Shown here: one piece after another, positions 1 through 9,480 of the stretch | Numbering within the stretch: the stretch's first letter is position 1 | Layout of the letters: every line of letters starts with the position of its first letter | NCBI RefSeq assembly: GCF_013141715.1 | Contig: NZ_WHOA01000249.1 | Span: forward strand, 1 to 64,000 | Length of the DNA stretch: 64,000 bases | Direction: 5' to 3' | Source: Paenibacillus phytorum | Lineage (GTDB): Bacteria; Bacillota; Bacilli; Paenibacillales; NBRC-103111 | The notes under the pieces: generated by a model | Seen by the model: the letters and a program-made list of their open reading frames with translations, nothing else | Told to the model about the DNA's origin: nothing | The model's database searches: none | Translations under genes and position numbers: made by a program

Positions 1-164
1 TTCCAGTAGAAGAACGAATTTCTAAGCCTGGAAGTCGATTCCATTGGAAAAATCCAATGGAAGTATGAATTTCGTTTTGAATACCGATTCGAATGTCCCA
101 GAAGGTCAGTAGGCGCAAAGGGGTTGTCCGCAAGTAGATTTATCTACTTGCGGACAACCCCTTT
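1..164. repeat. Dispersed modular palindromic repeat, copy A
   Basis: The stretch has a short palindromic module (TTCCATTGGA, 3-4 bases, ATCCAATGGAA) at about 40-65, then a conserved tail and a perfect 22-bp hairpin at 117-164 whose loop is ttta. A closely related stretch is at 53080-53320, where three such modules stand in tandem at a spacing of about 50 bp, followed by the same tail and a similar hairpin. The left end is cut by the window edge. It carries no open frame of note. The hairpin could stop transcription, but it is not followed by a long T-run. Confidence 0.75.
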
Positions 165-280
165 GTTTATGCATTAACTTGAGGTGATGAGTGAGAGAAG
201 CGAAGAATTACCTACTTAAAACTGATTTAGAGGAACGAGGAGCCTCTATTTTAGGAAATAAGTGTTAAAAATGAAAATGG

Positions 281-357
281 CGGAACGTGAGGGCCTTATT
301 TCTTAAAATAAGCACCAATCCAGAGGCAAAACAGCGAAATAAGGTCCTGTCGTTCCG
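281..357. repeat. 22-bp imperfect inverted repeat
   Basis: The arm at 281-302 (CGGAACGTGAGGGCCTTATT plus TC) is complementary to 336-357 with three or four mismatches, leaving a loop of 33 nt. It lies in the non-coding stretch 165-465 downstream of the MORN gene. I see no gene in that stretch. The function is unknown; it may be part of a dispersed intergenic element or a transcript end. Confidence 0.55.
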
Positions 358-465
358 TTTGCTTCGGAATTTGAGCTTTTTCATCCAAATAGCGGCACTA
401 CGTTACGTCTAAGTGCGGAGAAAGCGATTGCCAGGTCAGAAGTTTGTAGCTAACTCCCCTTCCGC

Positions 466-600
466 GTGCAAAAGGAACCCGTTAGCATGTGAAAGAATCG
501 AGGCAGCAACACGTGTAAAAGGAACCCATTAGCACTTGAAGGACTGAGGCAGCGCCATCTGCAAAAGAAACCCGTAACACACAAAGGTCTTGAGGCAGCG
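466..600. repeat. Three 46-47-bp tandem repeats
   Basis: Three imperfect copies can be aligned by two anchors: aaaaggaaccc at 470, 517 and 563 (the last as aaaagaaaccc), and gaggcagc at 500, 546 and 592. The repeats abut the stop codon of the minus-strand MORN gene and therefore lie in its 3' untranslated region. No coding potential is evident. Confidence 0.7.
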
Positions 601-604
601 CCTC

Positions 605-2269
605 TTATTTGGTAGAGCTGACCTGAAGCAGGTGAGCTTCTTTGGTTTTGTTGAAATGCGTGAAGGTGAAGATGAAATCACCTTTGTAATAGCTGTTCGT
701 GTAGGTGCCAGCCCCGGCACCTACCGCGAGTTCCATGACGATGTAGCCGGCATCGTTGGGTTCTCCGCGCTTTTTGACAGTCTCGATGGCTGGCTGCAGC
801 AGCGCCAAAGGCTTCGAGCCCCAAATGCTGAAGGAGGTGACAACGGCCTCCTTCGGGTTGCCCTTGGACGGCTCTACCAGCAGCGACAGCTGGTAGGCCG
901 GATAGTTCAGCAGCAGCTTAACGCCTGCTGCCGATGCCGGATCGGCCGCGCCAGCGCCCGCGGCCGGCGGTTCCACGGCGGCGTCGCCCGCAGCCGCCGT
1001 CTCCGAGGAGGCAACCTGCGGCGCCTCCTGGCCCGCGAGCATGACGCTGGCATCCTGCAGCGTCACCTCGGCCGGTTTGCCCAGCAAGTCTTCGACTTTC
1101 TTGCTGGACAAACCGATGAAGCTCTGCAGGCTGGCCTGGCCGCCTGCAAAAAAGCTCCGCAGCAGCGGCGCGCCGTCTGCGTCAAACAACGTACCAAGGC
1201 CGTCATAGACGCCGGCCTTGAAATCGCCCTTGTAGACGAGTTTACCCAACTCGTCATACGCTTCCCCTGCGCCGCTAAGGGCGCCGCTCTGGAACGTGCC
1301 TTTAAAGCGCGGCACGCCTTTCTCATCGAAGGCGGTACCTTCACCGCCATACGTGCCAGCGAGGAATTGGCCTTTATATTTGATCAGGCCATTCGAATAA
1401 AACTCGGTGCCATCTCCGGAATAGCTGCCGTTCTTAAAGCCGCCTTCATAGATAAGAAGTCCCTTCGCATCAAAAAGCTTACCAGCCCCGTTATATTGAC
1501 CGGCTGCAAATTCACCCTCATATTGGGCGATGCCGCCCGATGAGAACAGCTTTCCAGCCCCATTGTAAAGGCCGCCGTTAAACAAGCCTTCATACAAAAG
1601 ATCTCCGCTTGGCGCGAACAATTTCCCAGCCCCGCCGTATTTTCCATTTTGAAATTCGCCGATATACTGCACTTTCTGCTGCGGATCGTATTGGGTTCCC
1701 GCCCCGTTAAAGGTATCTCCGGCAAATGCCCCTTTATATTGCCGGGTGCCGTTTTCGTCATAAAGGGAGCCGCTGCCTGATTTTTGCCCTTTTTCAAAAT
1801 CACCTTCATAAGCGGGTTTGCCGTTACTATGGAAAAGTTTACCTTTACCAGCATATTTGCCGTCAACCAGATCCCCCACATAGAGAGAATCCTTTTGGAT
1901 ACCCACGACTTTGCCATTGCCTGAAAAGCTCGTAAGTTTAGGGGTATCTTTCTGAAAAACAGGAACGCGATTCAACCACTTATTCACGATCGCAGGAGGG
2001 CGGATGAAGATAAAAAAGATCAAAACGAGTAGGAACAAAGTGAGGAAAAGAAGCAATCTTTTGGAGACATAATAGGAGCCGATCAAAACGTAGTTTTTCA
2101 GCGACGTTTCGCGCGTCTGCAGCATGACCCTTAGGATCTGCTGAAACTTAATAATCGCCATTTTGGGCAGCCTTCCGACTGTTAAGATGGCTTTCATGAT
2201 ATGCCCTATGAATGGTGCAACGACAGGCCTTAGCACTTTTTCAAGGGTTTTGACCGGCTGGATCTCCAA
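605..2269 (-). CDS. Membrane-anchored MORN-repeat protein
   Basis: The 554-residue product starts at a TTG with a good AGGAGTG site 7-8 bases upstream. An N-terminal basic region of about 70 residues is followed by one hydrophobic segment (about 70-95), so the rest is probably outside the membrane or displayed on one side. Residues about 125-370 hold some ten tandem MORN-type repeats of about 23 residues (Y.G.F..G...G.G.L....G pattern). An Ala/Pro-rich linker near 410-440 leads to a C-terminal beta-rich domain I do not recognise. MORN repeats usually mediate lipid or protein contacts. It lies 52 bp downstream of the PAAR-like gene and is probably co-transcribed with it. The 3' half of the gene (600-1350) is visibly more GC-rich than the 5' half. 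A role as a partner or effector of a secretion or injection system is inference. Confidence 0.85.
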   Translation of the reverse strand: MEIQPVKTLEKVLRPVVAPFIGHIMKAILTVGRLPKMAIIKFQQILRVMLQTRETSLKNYVLIGSYYVSKRLLLFLTLFLLVLIFFIFIRPPAIVNKWLNRVPVFQKDTPKLTSFSGNGKVVGIQKDSLYVGDLVDGKYAGKGKLFHSNGKPAYEGDFEKGQKSGSGSLYDENGTRQYKGAFAGDTFNGAGTQYDPQQKVQYIGEFQNGKYGGAGKLFAPSGDLLYEGLFNGGLYNGAGKLFSSGGIAQYEGEFAAGQYNGAGKLFDAKGLLIYEGGFKNGSYSGDGTEFYSNGLIKYKGQFLAGTYGGEGTAFDEKGVPRFKGTFQSGALSGAGEAYDELGKLVYKGDFKAGVYDGLGTLFDADGAPLLRSFFAGGQASLQSFIGLSSKKVEDLLGKPAEVTLQDASVMLAGQEAPQVASSETAAAGDAAVEPPAAGAGAADPASAAGVKLLLNYPAYQLSLLVEPSKGNPKEAVVTSFSIWGSKPLALLQPAIETVKKRGEPNDAGYIVMELAVGAGAGTYTNSYYKGDFIFTFTHFNKTKEAHLLQVSSTK

Positions 2270-2320
2270 ATCTTCTCACTCCTAGATGGCATTATTAAAT
2301 GAGGTGTTTTTTAAAATGAG

Positions 2321-2707
2321 TTAAGGCACCTGAATGGTCATTTGCCCTGGTTGCTGAATTTGAATGACGCCGCCCCAGTTGCACATACATTTGGACGTAT
2401 TGTTCAGAGCGGGCATGTTCGCGACGAGCACAGTCGGTGACCCAGGAGCCCAAGGCGCAGCTGTTACTGGCACGCAGGGCATGGGAGTTAGCACTCCAAG
2501 TGCAGCCGCCGTTGCCGCAGCAACCATTGGATTCGCCATAGAATTGCACATGCCAAACGGCATAATGTTCACCATTGGCTTATTATCCATAATGTTGGCA
2601 ATGGGCATAGCAGTCATCACCATGTTCGCCGGAAGCAGCATTAATGTACCGGGCGCTGCACCGAACGAGCATTGCAGCATCGCTCCACCGCAAACGAGGT
2701 TTCCCAT
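2321..2707 (-). CDS. PAAR-like protein (DUF4280 type)
   Basis: The 128-residue product is read from the ATG at 2707, because GGAGAG lies 6 bases upstream; an upstream in-frame codon at 2725 would bury that site. The sequence begins MGNLVCGGAMLQCSFG and carries regularly spaced Cys, Met, Pro and Gly residues, the layout of DUF4280, a family related to PAAR spike-tip proteins. PAAR proteins cap the spike of type VI and other contractile injection machines, and DUF4280 members also occur beside polymorphic toxins in Gram-positive bacteria. The gene is first in a two-gene minus-strand unit with the MORN gene and diverges from the 2883 operon across a 175-bp gap. The family call rests on the N-terminal motif and Cys pattern; the delivery role is inferred. 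Confidence 0.75.
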   Translation of the reverse strand: MGNLVCGGAMLQCSFGAAPGTLMLLPANMVMTAMPIANIMDNKPMVNIMPFGMCNSMANPMVAAATAAALGVLTPMPCVPVTAAPWAPGSPTVLVANMPALNNTSKCMCNWGGVIQIQQPGQMTIQVP

Positions 2708-2882
2708 ATGAGTCTCTCCTAACAAAAATTCACTGTTTCCATTACTTTTATACTACTAGATAAGTACATGAGCAGTCTATTACTATATTCGATAGTTTTC
2801 ACTATTTTTCTCCAAAAGATGGGTGCGGGAGTGGGGGAGATATTGTACTATAAGAGGAGATGGTTGAGCGGAGGGATTCATA

Positions 2883-5800
2883 GTGATACGGGTAAAATTT
2901 GTGAAGTTGGGACTTGTGCTGCTGCTAGGAGTATCGTCGATTGTGACAGCAGGTTCGGAAGTCGAAGCTGCGACAGTGAAGTCTTTAACCATGCGCGAAG
3001 CCATCGATCAGGGGTTGAAAATAAGTCCCCAATTACGGAATGCTAAGACCGATATTTTGAAGAAAAAGATAGAGCTGGAGCAAGCGCAGCATGCGGTTAA
3101 AAATGAGGAAACTAAGGCTTCTGGACTATTTGCCAAACCTCGTAATTTAGGTCAGGAATTATCGACTCGTTTGAAGGTGCCTGAAGCACGCAAGCAGCTT
3201 TATATCGCGCAGGAAACGCTGCGTCAGTCGATGAATACGGCACGATTTGATGTGCAAAAAGCTTATTTAGCAGCTTATCAAGATGAAGTGGCAGAAGAAA
3301 ATGCACGGAAGAAAGCGGAAGAAGCTAAGACAACAGTGGAAACGGTAAAAAAGAAGCGGAAATTCGGTCTTGCAGATAGTACTGAACAAGAGAAGACAGA
3401 TAAGGCGCTGGAGAAGGCGCTATCTGAATATAAACAAGCACAGTTAACGGCCAAATCAAGTCGTCTGGCGCTGGGCAAGCTGCTGAATTTGGAAATGGAA
3501 AATAAAGTCCAGCTTTCTTTTGAGCCGGATTACGCGGATTTGAATCAGAAGCAGCTGCCTGCCTACATAGCAAGGGCTCAAAAGTCGACGCTGAGTTTGC
3601 TGAAGGACACGGAGGATCGGCGGTTAGCAGATGAGAAGCTGAATACGACGCGTGATTTGTACAGTTCCAAGTTTGGTTCGGCGCGAATGAAGGTCATGGA
3701 TGGGATGTATAAAGCCAAAGATGTGGATATGGAGCTGTTCCTAGCTAGTTATGAAACGACGCTTTCACAAGTGAAGAAGGATTGGGAAGGCTTTTTTATG
3801 CTGCTTGGATTCATTCCTATTCCCAAATCGCTGCTTCAAGGGGAGTTTGACGGGCTGCGCTATTTGGACGATCTCAGAGATGCGCTTCCGATCGCGACCA
3901 TGGAGCAGAATAAAGCACTGCTTCAGGAGAAGGAAAGCCGGAATGCGGTTATTGCTGCGGTACGGCAGTCATTTTTGGAAGCAAAAGGGGCCGAAGAAGG
4001 CTATGCGCAGGCGTTGCGTGATAAAGACAATGCGGTAGCCAATCTGGATAAAGCGAACCAGAAGCTGAAGCTAAGTCTGATGAAAACAGATGAGCTGCAG
4101 GCTTATAAGGACACTGTCATACAAGCTGATCAACAAATTCTATCTGCACAAATGGGTTATAAAATGGCGCTCGGCAAGCTGGATATGGATACCGGCGGTG
4201 CGGTTGAAAGAACGATAAAGAAAGGTGTTTTGCCATATCGTGACCTCGATGATGGGCTTGCAGCTGTAAAGCCGCAAAAGCCGAAAGCGCCTTTAGGTAC
4301 TTGGAAACTGAAGCCTTCGGTGGGCACGCTGCTTAGCGATTTCAGTGTGAAAGTAAATAAAAAGCTGGGCGCTACGGAGTACGCGGTGTTTACGAAAGAA
4401 GGCCGTGCTATTGGGAAGCGGACGAAAATGAATAAGCCTGTGCGTAATTTATCGCTTAAGTTTAGTTCCATAGATCAGCTGAAGGTTGTGCTGTATCAAA
4501 GAGGGAAAAAGATCGACGAACTACACCTGGAAGGAAAAGGGAATTCAGGGCGATTAGTAGCTGTAACTGCCGAAGATGGAGTGTCTAGCGGAAATTCAGG
4601 CGCAAATTCAGATGGTGACAAAGGGGACGGAAGCGGTGGCACAGGAGAGAACGGATCAGGTTCAGCTGAAGAAGAGAAAGGGCTGGGAACCGTCATCATC
4701 GGCTCCTACAAAGTGCAGCTGGACGCGCTAACCCCAGCGGCCTATAACGCAGCAGCGGCCACGATAACGAAGTCGGGGCAAGGGATTTTTTATAAATCGG
4801 ATGAGCCTGGGGCGGCTTGGATCGGCATGGATAATGCCGTAGACCCAAGCGCGTTAACCGATCCAGCCAGTTCTGCTGTTCTGACGAAAGAAGCAGCGGC
4901 TGCTTTGAAGGTTACCGTTGAGATTACGAAGCCGGGAGCTATTGCTTCTTTGGAAACACCCGCACAGCTGCAGCAGCAGATTGATACGCTGAAGAAAGAT
5001 ATCGTGAAGCTGGAAGCGGCCAAAGAATCAGCTGTAGCAGATTTGAAGCTGAGCGAGATCGCGGATCTAGCGGTTCAGCTGAAGGATGCGCAGGCCCAGC
5101 TCGGGATGCTGGAGGCGCTGCTCAAAGGCGACAGCCAGGCAGCTCTCAAGCAGATAGAGCTGGTGAACAACCCGGACGCGCTGATCGCAGCGCTGTCCGA
5201 GGAAGCCGTACCGCCGGTCGAACCGGGCGGTGAAGGCACTCCCGGCGGCGCAGGGCCCGCCGCCGGGAACGAGGCCAGCGAGGATCAGCTGGCCGATCAG
5301 GCCGAGCTCCAGCAGCAGAAGCTGGAGCAAGCACTCGCCGCCGGCGATGCCACAGCGGCAGCAGCTCAGCTGCAGCCGCTTCTGGCGACGCAGGCGCAGC
5401 TCGCGGATGCGCAATCTGGCGCATCCGTAGGTCTGGCTTCGCTCAAAGAGGCGAAGCAGAAGCTCCAAGCTGCGCTTAGCACAGCGCAGCAGGATCCTGA
5501 GCGGGTCGCGACACTGACCCGCTCGCTGCAAGCCGTCGACGAAGCGATGCTGTCGCTGCAGAAGGACGCGCTGTTCGCGCAGCTTGACGCTGTGCAGGAG
5601 CTGCTGGCAGCGCTGCCAGCAGCTTCGGCCGTGCAGCCGCAGCTGGAACAGCAAGTAACCAAGCTGCTGGAGCAGCTCCAGCAGCAAGAGAAGGCCAAAT
5701 ACACGCCAGAGGAGCTACAAGCTCTGGCTGAAATCTCAACCACCTTGTCTAACATCACAACGGTAGACACAAGCTCTGCGTCTGGTTCTGAAGTCACGAT

Positions 5801-6158
5801 TCGACCCATTTCGGCAGAAAACGTACTTTCTCCCAATATTTTCATCAAATTCGACGTTCCGCCTGTTATAATAAACGGGCAGGCCTATTTACCTATAAGA
5901 TCCGTATCCGAATCGTTCGGTGCGGCTGTTGATTGGGATCAAGAAAGCCTTACCGTAACGGTAAGCACGGAATATGCGACCATCACTAGCCGTATTAATA
6001 ATACTACAGCCTATATAGATGGCGAGCCGATTCAGATCGATGGACTCTCTTTGCTGCTCGCAGGAAAGACCTATGTGCCGCTAAGGTTCATATCCGAATC
6101 ATTAGGACTTCAGGTCGACTGGCATGCACCTACTCAAATGATTCAGATTTCTAATTAA
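2883..6158 (+). CDS. TolC-fold coiled-coil protein with C-terminal stalk domain
   Basis: The 1091-residue product has a GTG start preceded by GGAGGG. Residues 1-30 form a signal peptide ending near AGSEVEAA. Residues about 35-430 are long helices with the TolC/outer-membrane-efflux pattern (MREAIDQGLKISPQLRNAK at the start; a second related half near 330-430). A Gly/Ser/Glu linker (about 560-600) and a very Ala/Gln/Leu-rich coiled coil (about 700-950) follow. The last 100 residues are a copper-amine-oxidase-N 'stalk' domain with two copies of the pattern LPIRSVSESFGAAVDWD / VPLRFISESLGLQVDWH. A Gram-positive cell has no outer membrane, so this is probably a wall- or surface-located scaffold rather than an efflux duct. 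It is first in a tight plus-strand series; the next gene starts 17 bp after it. The segment 5080-5690 is strikingly GC-rich. Confidence 0.85.
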   Translation: MIRVKFVKLGLVLLLGVSSIVTAGSEVEAATVKSLTMREAIDQGLKISPQLRNAKTDILKKKIELEQAQHAVKNEETKASGLFAKPRNLGQELSTRLKVPEARKQLYIAQETLRQSMNTARFDVQKAYLAAYQDEVAEENARKKAEEAKTTVETVKKKRKFGLADSTEQEKTDKALEKALSEYKQAQLTAKSSRLALGKLLNLEMENKVQLSFEPDYADLNQKQLPAYIARAQKSTLSLLKDTEDRRLADEKLNTTRDLYSSKFGSARMKVMDGMYKAKDVDMELFLASYETTLSQVKKDWEGFFMLLGFIPIPKSLLQGEFDGLRYLDDLRDALPIATMEQNKALLQEKESRNAVIAAVRQSFLEAKGAEEGYAQALRDKDNAVANLDKANQKLKLSLMKTDELQAYKDTVIQADQQILSAQMGYKMALGKLDMDTGGAVERTIKKGVLPYRDLDDGLAAVKPQKPKAPLGTWKLKPSVGTLLSDFSVKVNKKLGATEYAVFTKEGRAIGKRTKMNKPVRNLSLKFSSIDQLKVVLYQRGKKIDELHLEGKGNSGRLVAVTAEDGVSSGNSGANSDGDKGDGSGGTGENGSGSAEEEKGLGTVIIGSYKVQLDALTPAAYNAAAATITKSGQGIFYKSDEPGAAWIGMDNAVDPSALTDPASSAVLTKEAAAALKVTVEITKPGAIASLETPAQLQQQIDTLKKDIVKLEAAKESAVADLKLSEIADLAVQLKDAQAQLGMLEALLKGDSQAALKQIELVNNPDALIAALSEEAVPPVEPGGEGTPGGAGPAAGNEASEDQLADQAELQQQKLEQALAAGDATAAAAQLQPLLATQAQLADAQSGASVGLASLKEAKQKLQAALSTAQQDPERVATLTRSLQAVDEAMLSLQKDALFAQLDAVQELLAALPAASAVQPQLEQQVTKLLEQLQQQEKAKYTPEELQALAEISTTLSNITTVDTSSASGSEVTIRPISAENVLSPNIFIKFDVPPVIINGQAYLPIRSVSESFGAAVDWDQESLTVTVSTEYATITSRINNTTAYIDGEPIQIDGLSLLLAGKTYVPLRFISESLGLQVDWHAPTQMIQISN

Positions 6159-6175
6159 GAGGAGATTAAAGTGCG

Positions 6176-8941
6176 ATGAAGAAATCGATTGCGGCATTGC
6201 TGCTAGTACTGCTGCTTCTAGGTGCTGCCGGTACTTATCTTAGTCTACACCGGGATAGCTTTACGCTATGGCCCTTTAACAAAAGCATGCCCTTCGATGG
6301 TTTGTCGAAGGCTGTCTCTGATCATCAAAACAACTTGTTCGTGATTGATAATGCAAAAAAAACCATCCACAAGCTGAACAGCCAAGGTGTTCTACAATTC
6401 TCCATCACAAGTGAGACGGGGAAGAACGGGGAAGTGTACCGTTTTAATGATATGGCTGTCGATGACCAAGGCTACCTCTATACCATTCGTACACTGCTAG
6501 ATCCGTATGGCATTGCGGTCAAATCCGAGCAGATTGTTCGATATAAGCCTGACGGACAGTTTGATCGCAGCTTGTTTACAGAAGAATATGATTCCCAAAC
6601 GAAACGATACAGACTGGGGTCCTTACGGAATGTTCAGGTTCGTGAAGGTATGGTGTACTTTTTCAACGACGAGGTACATCAATTGACCTTATATCAGGCG
6701 CCAATTGGAGAGGCTTCTTCCTCCGAGCCGAAGTCCGTATACACGATTAAGCTTCCGGAGAATAAATATGTGTCCGAGGCAGATGGTTATAAGCCAGGGG
6801 AGATTTATTATTCGACGCGCAGCGGAGAAATTTATCGCGCTTTTAGTGATGGACGCTCGGAGCTAGTTTATCCGCTTCCGGGTCTTGACCGCACGAGGCG
6901 TAATTTCCCAGAAAGCTTACATCTGGATAATCAGGGACGACTTATTTTCATAGATTTTAACAGTAAATCGATCTCCAGACTTGATCCCAAGCAGCCCTAT
7001 ATCATCGAAAGTCTTGTGAATGAGGATAAAGCCAAAGCTAGCGGCGTGGAGCTTGCTTTCGATGCAACGAACAGCAGTATCGCTCAAGATGGCAGCCTCA
7101 TTATTGTAGAATCAGCTCAAATTAATCGCCGTCTTTCAGATGGAACAATTACCCCCTCCTTAGAAGAGGCATTGTATAGCGAAGCGACGAGAACAAAGAC
7201 CATTATTCTTTGGTCTATCGCTATAGCAGGAATTCTACTTCTGCTGTATGCGATCAAAATCGTTTTCTTTAACTTGCTGCAGCGTCGCCTCCCTCTCATG
7301 ATGAAACAAATTTTTATTTTAGTGCCAGTCATAGCGGTTTCGATGATTCTTCTGTCTACCGTCATTTACACTAGCTTCTCGAAGAAAATGGAAGAAGAAA
7401 CCTTCAGTGAGCTTCTCTTACTGGCCAAAAACGGTCAAAACCTGATTGATGGCGATAAGCTAGAGAGTCTTACTTCACCTCTGGATTACAATGGGGCTAT
7501 TTATCAATCCTTCCGTAAAAAGATTCAATCTGTCTTTGACAATAATGAGCAAGATGATAATCAAGGCTTTTACAAAGCCGTTTATAAATACGAGAATGGC
7601 GTCATTTATCGTATTTTGGAAGATGATGATGGGATGCATATGTTCAATCCATTTCTACAAACACCCGAGAATCAGCAGGTCGTGCTGCAAGGCAAGCCAG
7701 CCACAGGCCAATGGCAGGATTTTTCCGGTGAGTGGAGATATGCGATTGCTCCTATATTTAATTCGGCGGGTAAAATTGTCGGCGTTTTCGAAACTAGTAA
7801 AAATTTGGACGGCATCCTCAAGCATCGCCAAACGGTACTCCAATCGATCATTCGCAACATTGCTTTTATATCGATAGGCTTACTGCTCGTTCTCTTTCTG
7901 ATGACCTACGTGCTGCTCTCTTCCATTCGTAAGCTTCGCAATAGCGTTGGGGAGATTGCCAAGGGCAACTGGGATACGGTAGTTACCATAAACACAAGGG
8001 ATGAAGTGTCAGACCTAGGCGACAGTGTCAACACGATGGCTGCACGCATTCGAGATTATATCACCAAGGTAGAAAACTTTAGCCAATCCTACTATCGCTT
8101 CGTGCCGCAGCAATTTCTGCGTTTTCTGAACAAAGAAAGCATTCTGGAAGTCGAGCTTGGTGATCAAGTGGAGCAAAATATGTCCATTTTGATTTTCAAT
8201 ATCCGAGGGTTCTACCAAATGTCCAAAAGGCTTTCACCTGAAGAGAATTTTAACTTCGTGAACTCATTTCTTAAAAGATTCGGACCTTATGTGCGCAATC
8301 ATCAAGGTCTCATGAATAAGTACCTGGGCGCAGGCTTCATGGCGTTATTCCCGAATCAAGCAGATGAAGCGCTGCGAGCCTGTATCGAGATGCGTAAAGA
8401 ACTAGACATCTATAATTCTCATCGAGCCAAAGTTGGTTATAAGCCGGTTGATTTCGGCATTGGCTTGCATAAAGGACCGCTCCGGCTAGGGATCATTGGT
8501 GAGGAGCAGCGTTTGGAAGGCAATGTGATTTCCGACGGTGTTAATTTGGCAACTATGCTGGAGAAAATGACGGAACCGCTAGGGGCATCGATTCTGATTA
8601 CCGATTATGTGGTTCAATCGTTGGAGCAGCCAGACAGCTTCCACTATCGCAATTTGGGATTGATTCAGGTAGAAGGGGTCAAAGAGCCGCTACATCTGTT
8701 CGATGTGTATCAGGGAGATCCGGATACGATCCGAACACTGAAGGATAAAACCAAAGCTTTGTTCGAGCAAGCTGTAACGTACTATCAGGTAGGCCGTTTT
8801 TATGATGCTCGTGAAGCCTTCTTAATGGTTATTAAGCAAAATCGTCAAGATAAAGCAGCACAGCTGTATTTCTATATTTGTGATGAATACTTCCAAAACG
8901 GTACAACGGCAGAGTGGAATGGTACATTATCTGTTTCTTAA
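6176..8941 (+). CDS. Membrane receptor with degenerate class III cyclase domain
   Basis: The 921-residue product has an N-terminal membrane anchor (about 5-24) and a beta-propeller-like region (40-330, repeated DxxGxLY/FID patterns). Membrane segments near 341-365, 378-400 and 560-585 enclose an extracellular sensor. A HAMP-like linker (590-640) leads to a cyclase-homology domain (about 665-860) and a short TPR-like tail. In the cyclase domain the first metal Asp is Asn675 (IFNIRGF), the second is Ala719 (KYLGAGFMALF), and the usual transition-state Arg after VNLA is Met794, although Asn790 is kept. By family knowledge this should abolish ordinary adenylate cyclase activity, so the domain may bind a nucleotide or serve as a dimer module. 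The AGAGGAG site lies about 11 bases upstream. It sits between the TolC-like gene and an acetyltransferase, in the same series as a gene with a cyclic-nucleotide-binding domain. Confidence 0.85.
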   Translation: MKKSIAALLLVLLLLGAAGTYLSLHRDSFTLWPFNKSMPFDGLSKAVSDHQNNLFVIDNAKKTIHKLNSQGVLQFSITSETGKNGEVYRFNDMAVDDQGYLYTIRTLLDPYGIAVKSEQIVRYKPDGQFDRSLFTEEYDSQTKRYRLGSLRNVQVREGMVYFFNDEVHQLTLYQAPIGEASSSEPKSVYTIKLPENKYVSEADGYKPGEIYYSTRSGEIYRAFSDGRSELVYPLPGLDRTRRNFPESLHLDNQGRLIFIDFNSKSISRLDPKQPYIIESLVNEDKAKASGVELAFDATNSSIAQDGSLIIVESAQINRRLSDGTITPSLEEALYSEATRTKTIILWSIAIAGILLLLYAIKIVFFNLLQRRLPLMMKQIFILVPVIAVSMILLSTVIYTSFSKKMEEETFSELLLLAKNGQNLIDGDKLESLTSPLDYNGAIYQSFRKKIQSVFDNNEQDDNQGFYKAVYKYENGVIYRILEDDDGMHMFNPFLQTPENQQVVLQGKPATGQWQDFSGEWRYAIAPIFNSAGKIVGVFETSKNLDGILKHRQTVLQSIIRNIAFISIGLLLVLFLMTYVLLSSIRKLRNSVGEIAKGNWDTVVTINTRDEVSDLGDSVNTMAARIRDYITKVENFSQSYYRFVPQQFLRFLNKESILEVELGDQVEQNMSILIFNIRGFYQMSKRLSPEENFNFVNSFLKRFGPYVRNHQGLMNKYLGAGFMALFPNQADEALRACIEMRKELDIYNSHRAKVGYKPVDFGIGLHKGPLRLGIIGEEQRLEGNVISDGVNLATMLEKMTEPLGASILITDYVVQSLEQPDSFHYRNLGLIQVEGVKEPLHLFDVYQGDPDTIRTLKDKTKALFEQAVTYYQVGRFYDAREAFLMVIKQNRQDKAAQLYFYICDEYFQNGTTAEWNGTLSVS

Positions 8942-8962
8942 TGTGAAAGAGGCGATCTTGGC

Positions 8963-9457
8963 ATGCATGTACAGGAATTAGCAACGGAAAAGGACGCATT
9001 ACGAATTACAGATTTCTATTTGTCTTCGGATTCTTTTGATGACCAGCGGCATACACCGGGAGAGCTTGAGCATTTCCGTAATGCTCCCATGCTAAGCTTA
9101 ACGCAGCGCAATCATCGGCATTGGTTTATTGAGAACGAATCAGGTGAGATTATTGCGGTTACCAGCTGCAAGGAAAATGAGCATCAATCCGGAGGATTTC
9201 TGTGGGATTACTTAGCTGTACACCGCGAGTACCGCAGACATGGCTTTGCGAAGATATTATTCCAAGCGTTGGAGACGTTCGCCAGGTTAGCGGAGGGACG
9301 ATATATACTTACCTATACCTGTGATTTGCCAGAGTACCAGCCCATCCAAAAAATGTTTAGAGCGAATGGTTTTGAATTAATCGGCACTTATCCGAATTAC
9401 TATTATGAAGGTGAAGCTAGGCTGGCTTTTTACAAACCACTGTTAAACAACAAATGA
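8963..9457 (+). CDS. GNAT-family N-acetyltransferase
   Basis: The 164-residue product has the GNAT fold: a central DYLAVHREYRRHGFAKILF segment matches motif A (acetyl-CoA pyrophosphate loop, R/Q-x-x-G-x-G/A type), and the C-terminal FRANGFELIGTYPNYYYEG matches the motif B end. The substrate cannot be told from the sequence. It starts 21 bp after the cyclase-like gene and 23 bp before the transporter-HEAT gene, so it is probably in the same transcript. A protein or small-molecule acetylation role in the surrounding system is possible, but chance co-transcription is equally likely. Confidence 0.85.
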   Translation: MHVQELATEKDALRITDFYLSSDSFDDQRHTPGELEHFRNAPMLSLTQRNHRHWFIENESGEIIAVTSCKENEHQSGGFLWDYLAVHREYRRHGFAKILFQALETFARLAEGRYILTYTCDLPEYQPIQKMFRANGFELIGTYPNYYYEGEARLAFYKPLLNNK

Positions 9458-9480
9458 AATAATAGATTGGACCTGATGAT

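Noticed and set aside
590-1543. 317-residue plus-strand frame
   Set aside because: It lies fully antisense to the MORN gene, has Arg/Gln/Ala-biased low-information sequence and no ribosome binding site; it is a shadow of the GC-rich part.
2364-2711. 115-residue plus-strand frame
   Set aside because: It is antisense to the PAAR-like gene and lacks a ribosome binding site.
5067-5848. Long minus-strand frames of 160-206 residues
   Set aside because: They are antisense to the Ala/Gln-rich coiled-coil part of the TolC-like gene; high GC removes stop codons.
6176-8941. Active adenylate cyclase
   Set aside because: Both metal-binding Asp positions and the Arg are replaced, so I call it a cyclase-homology domain only.
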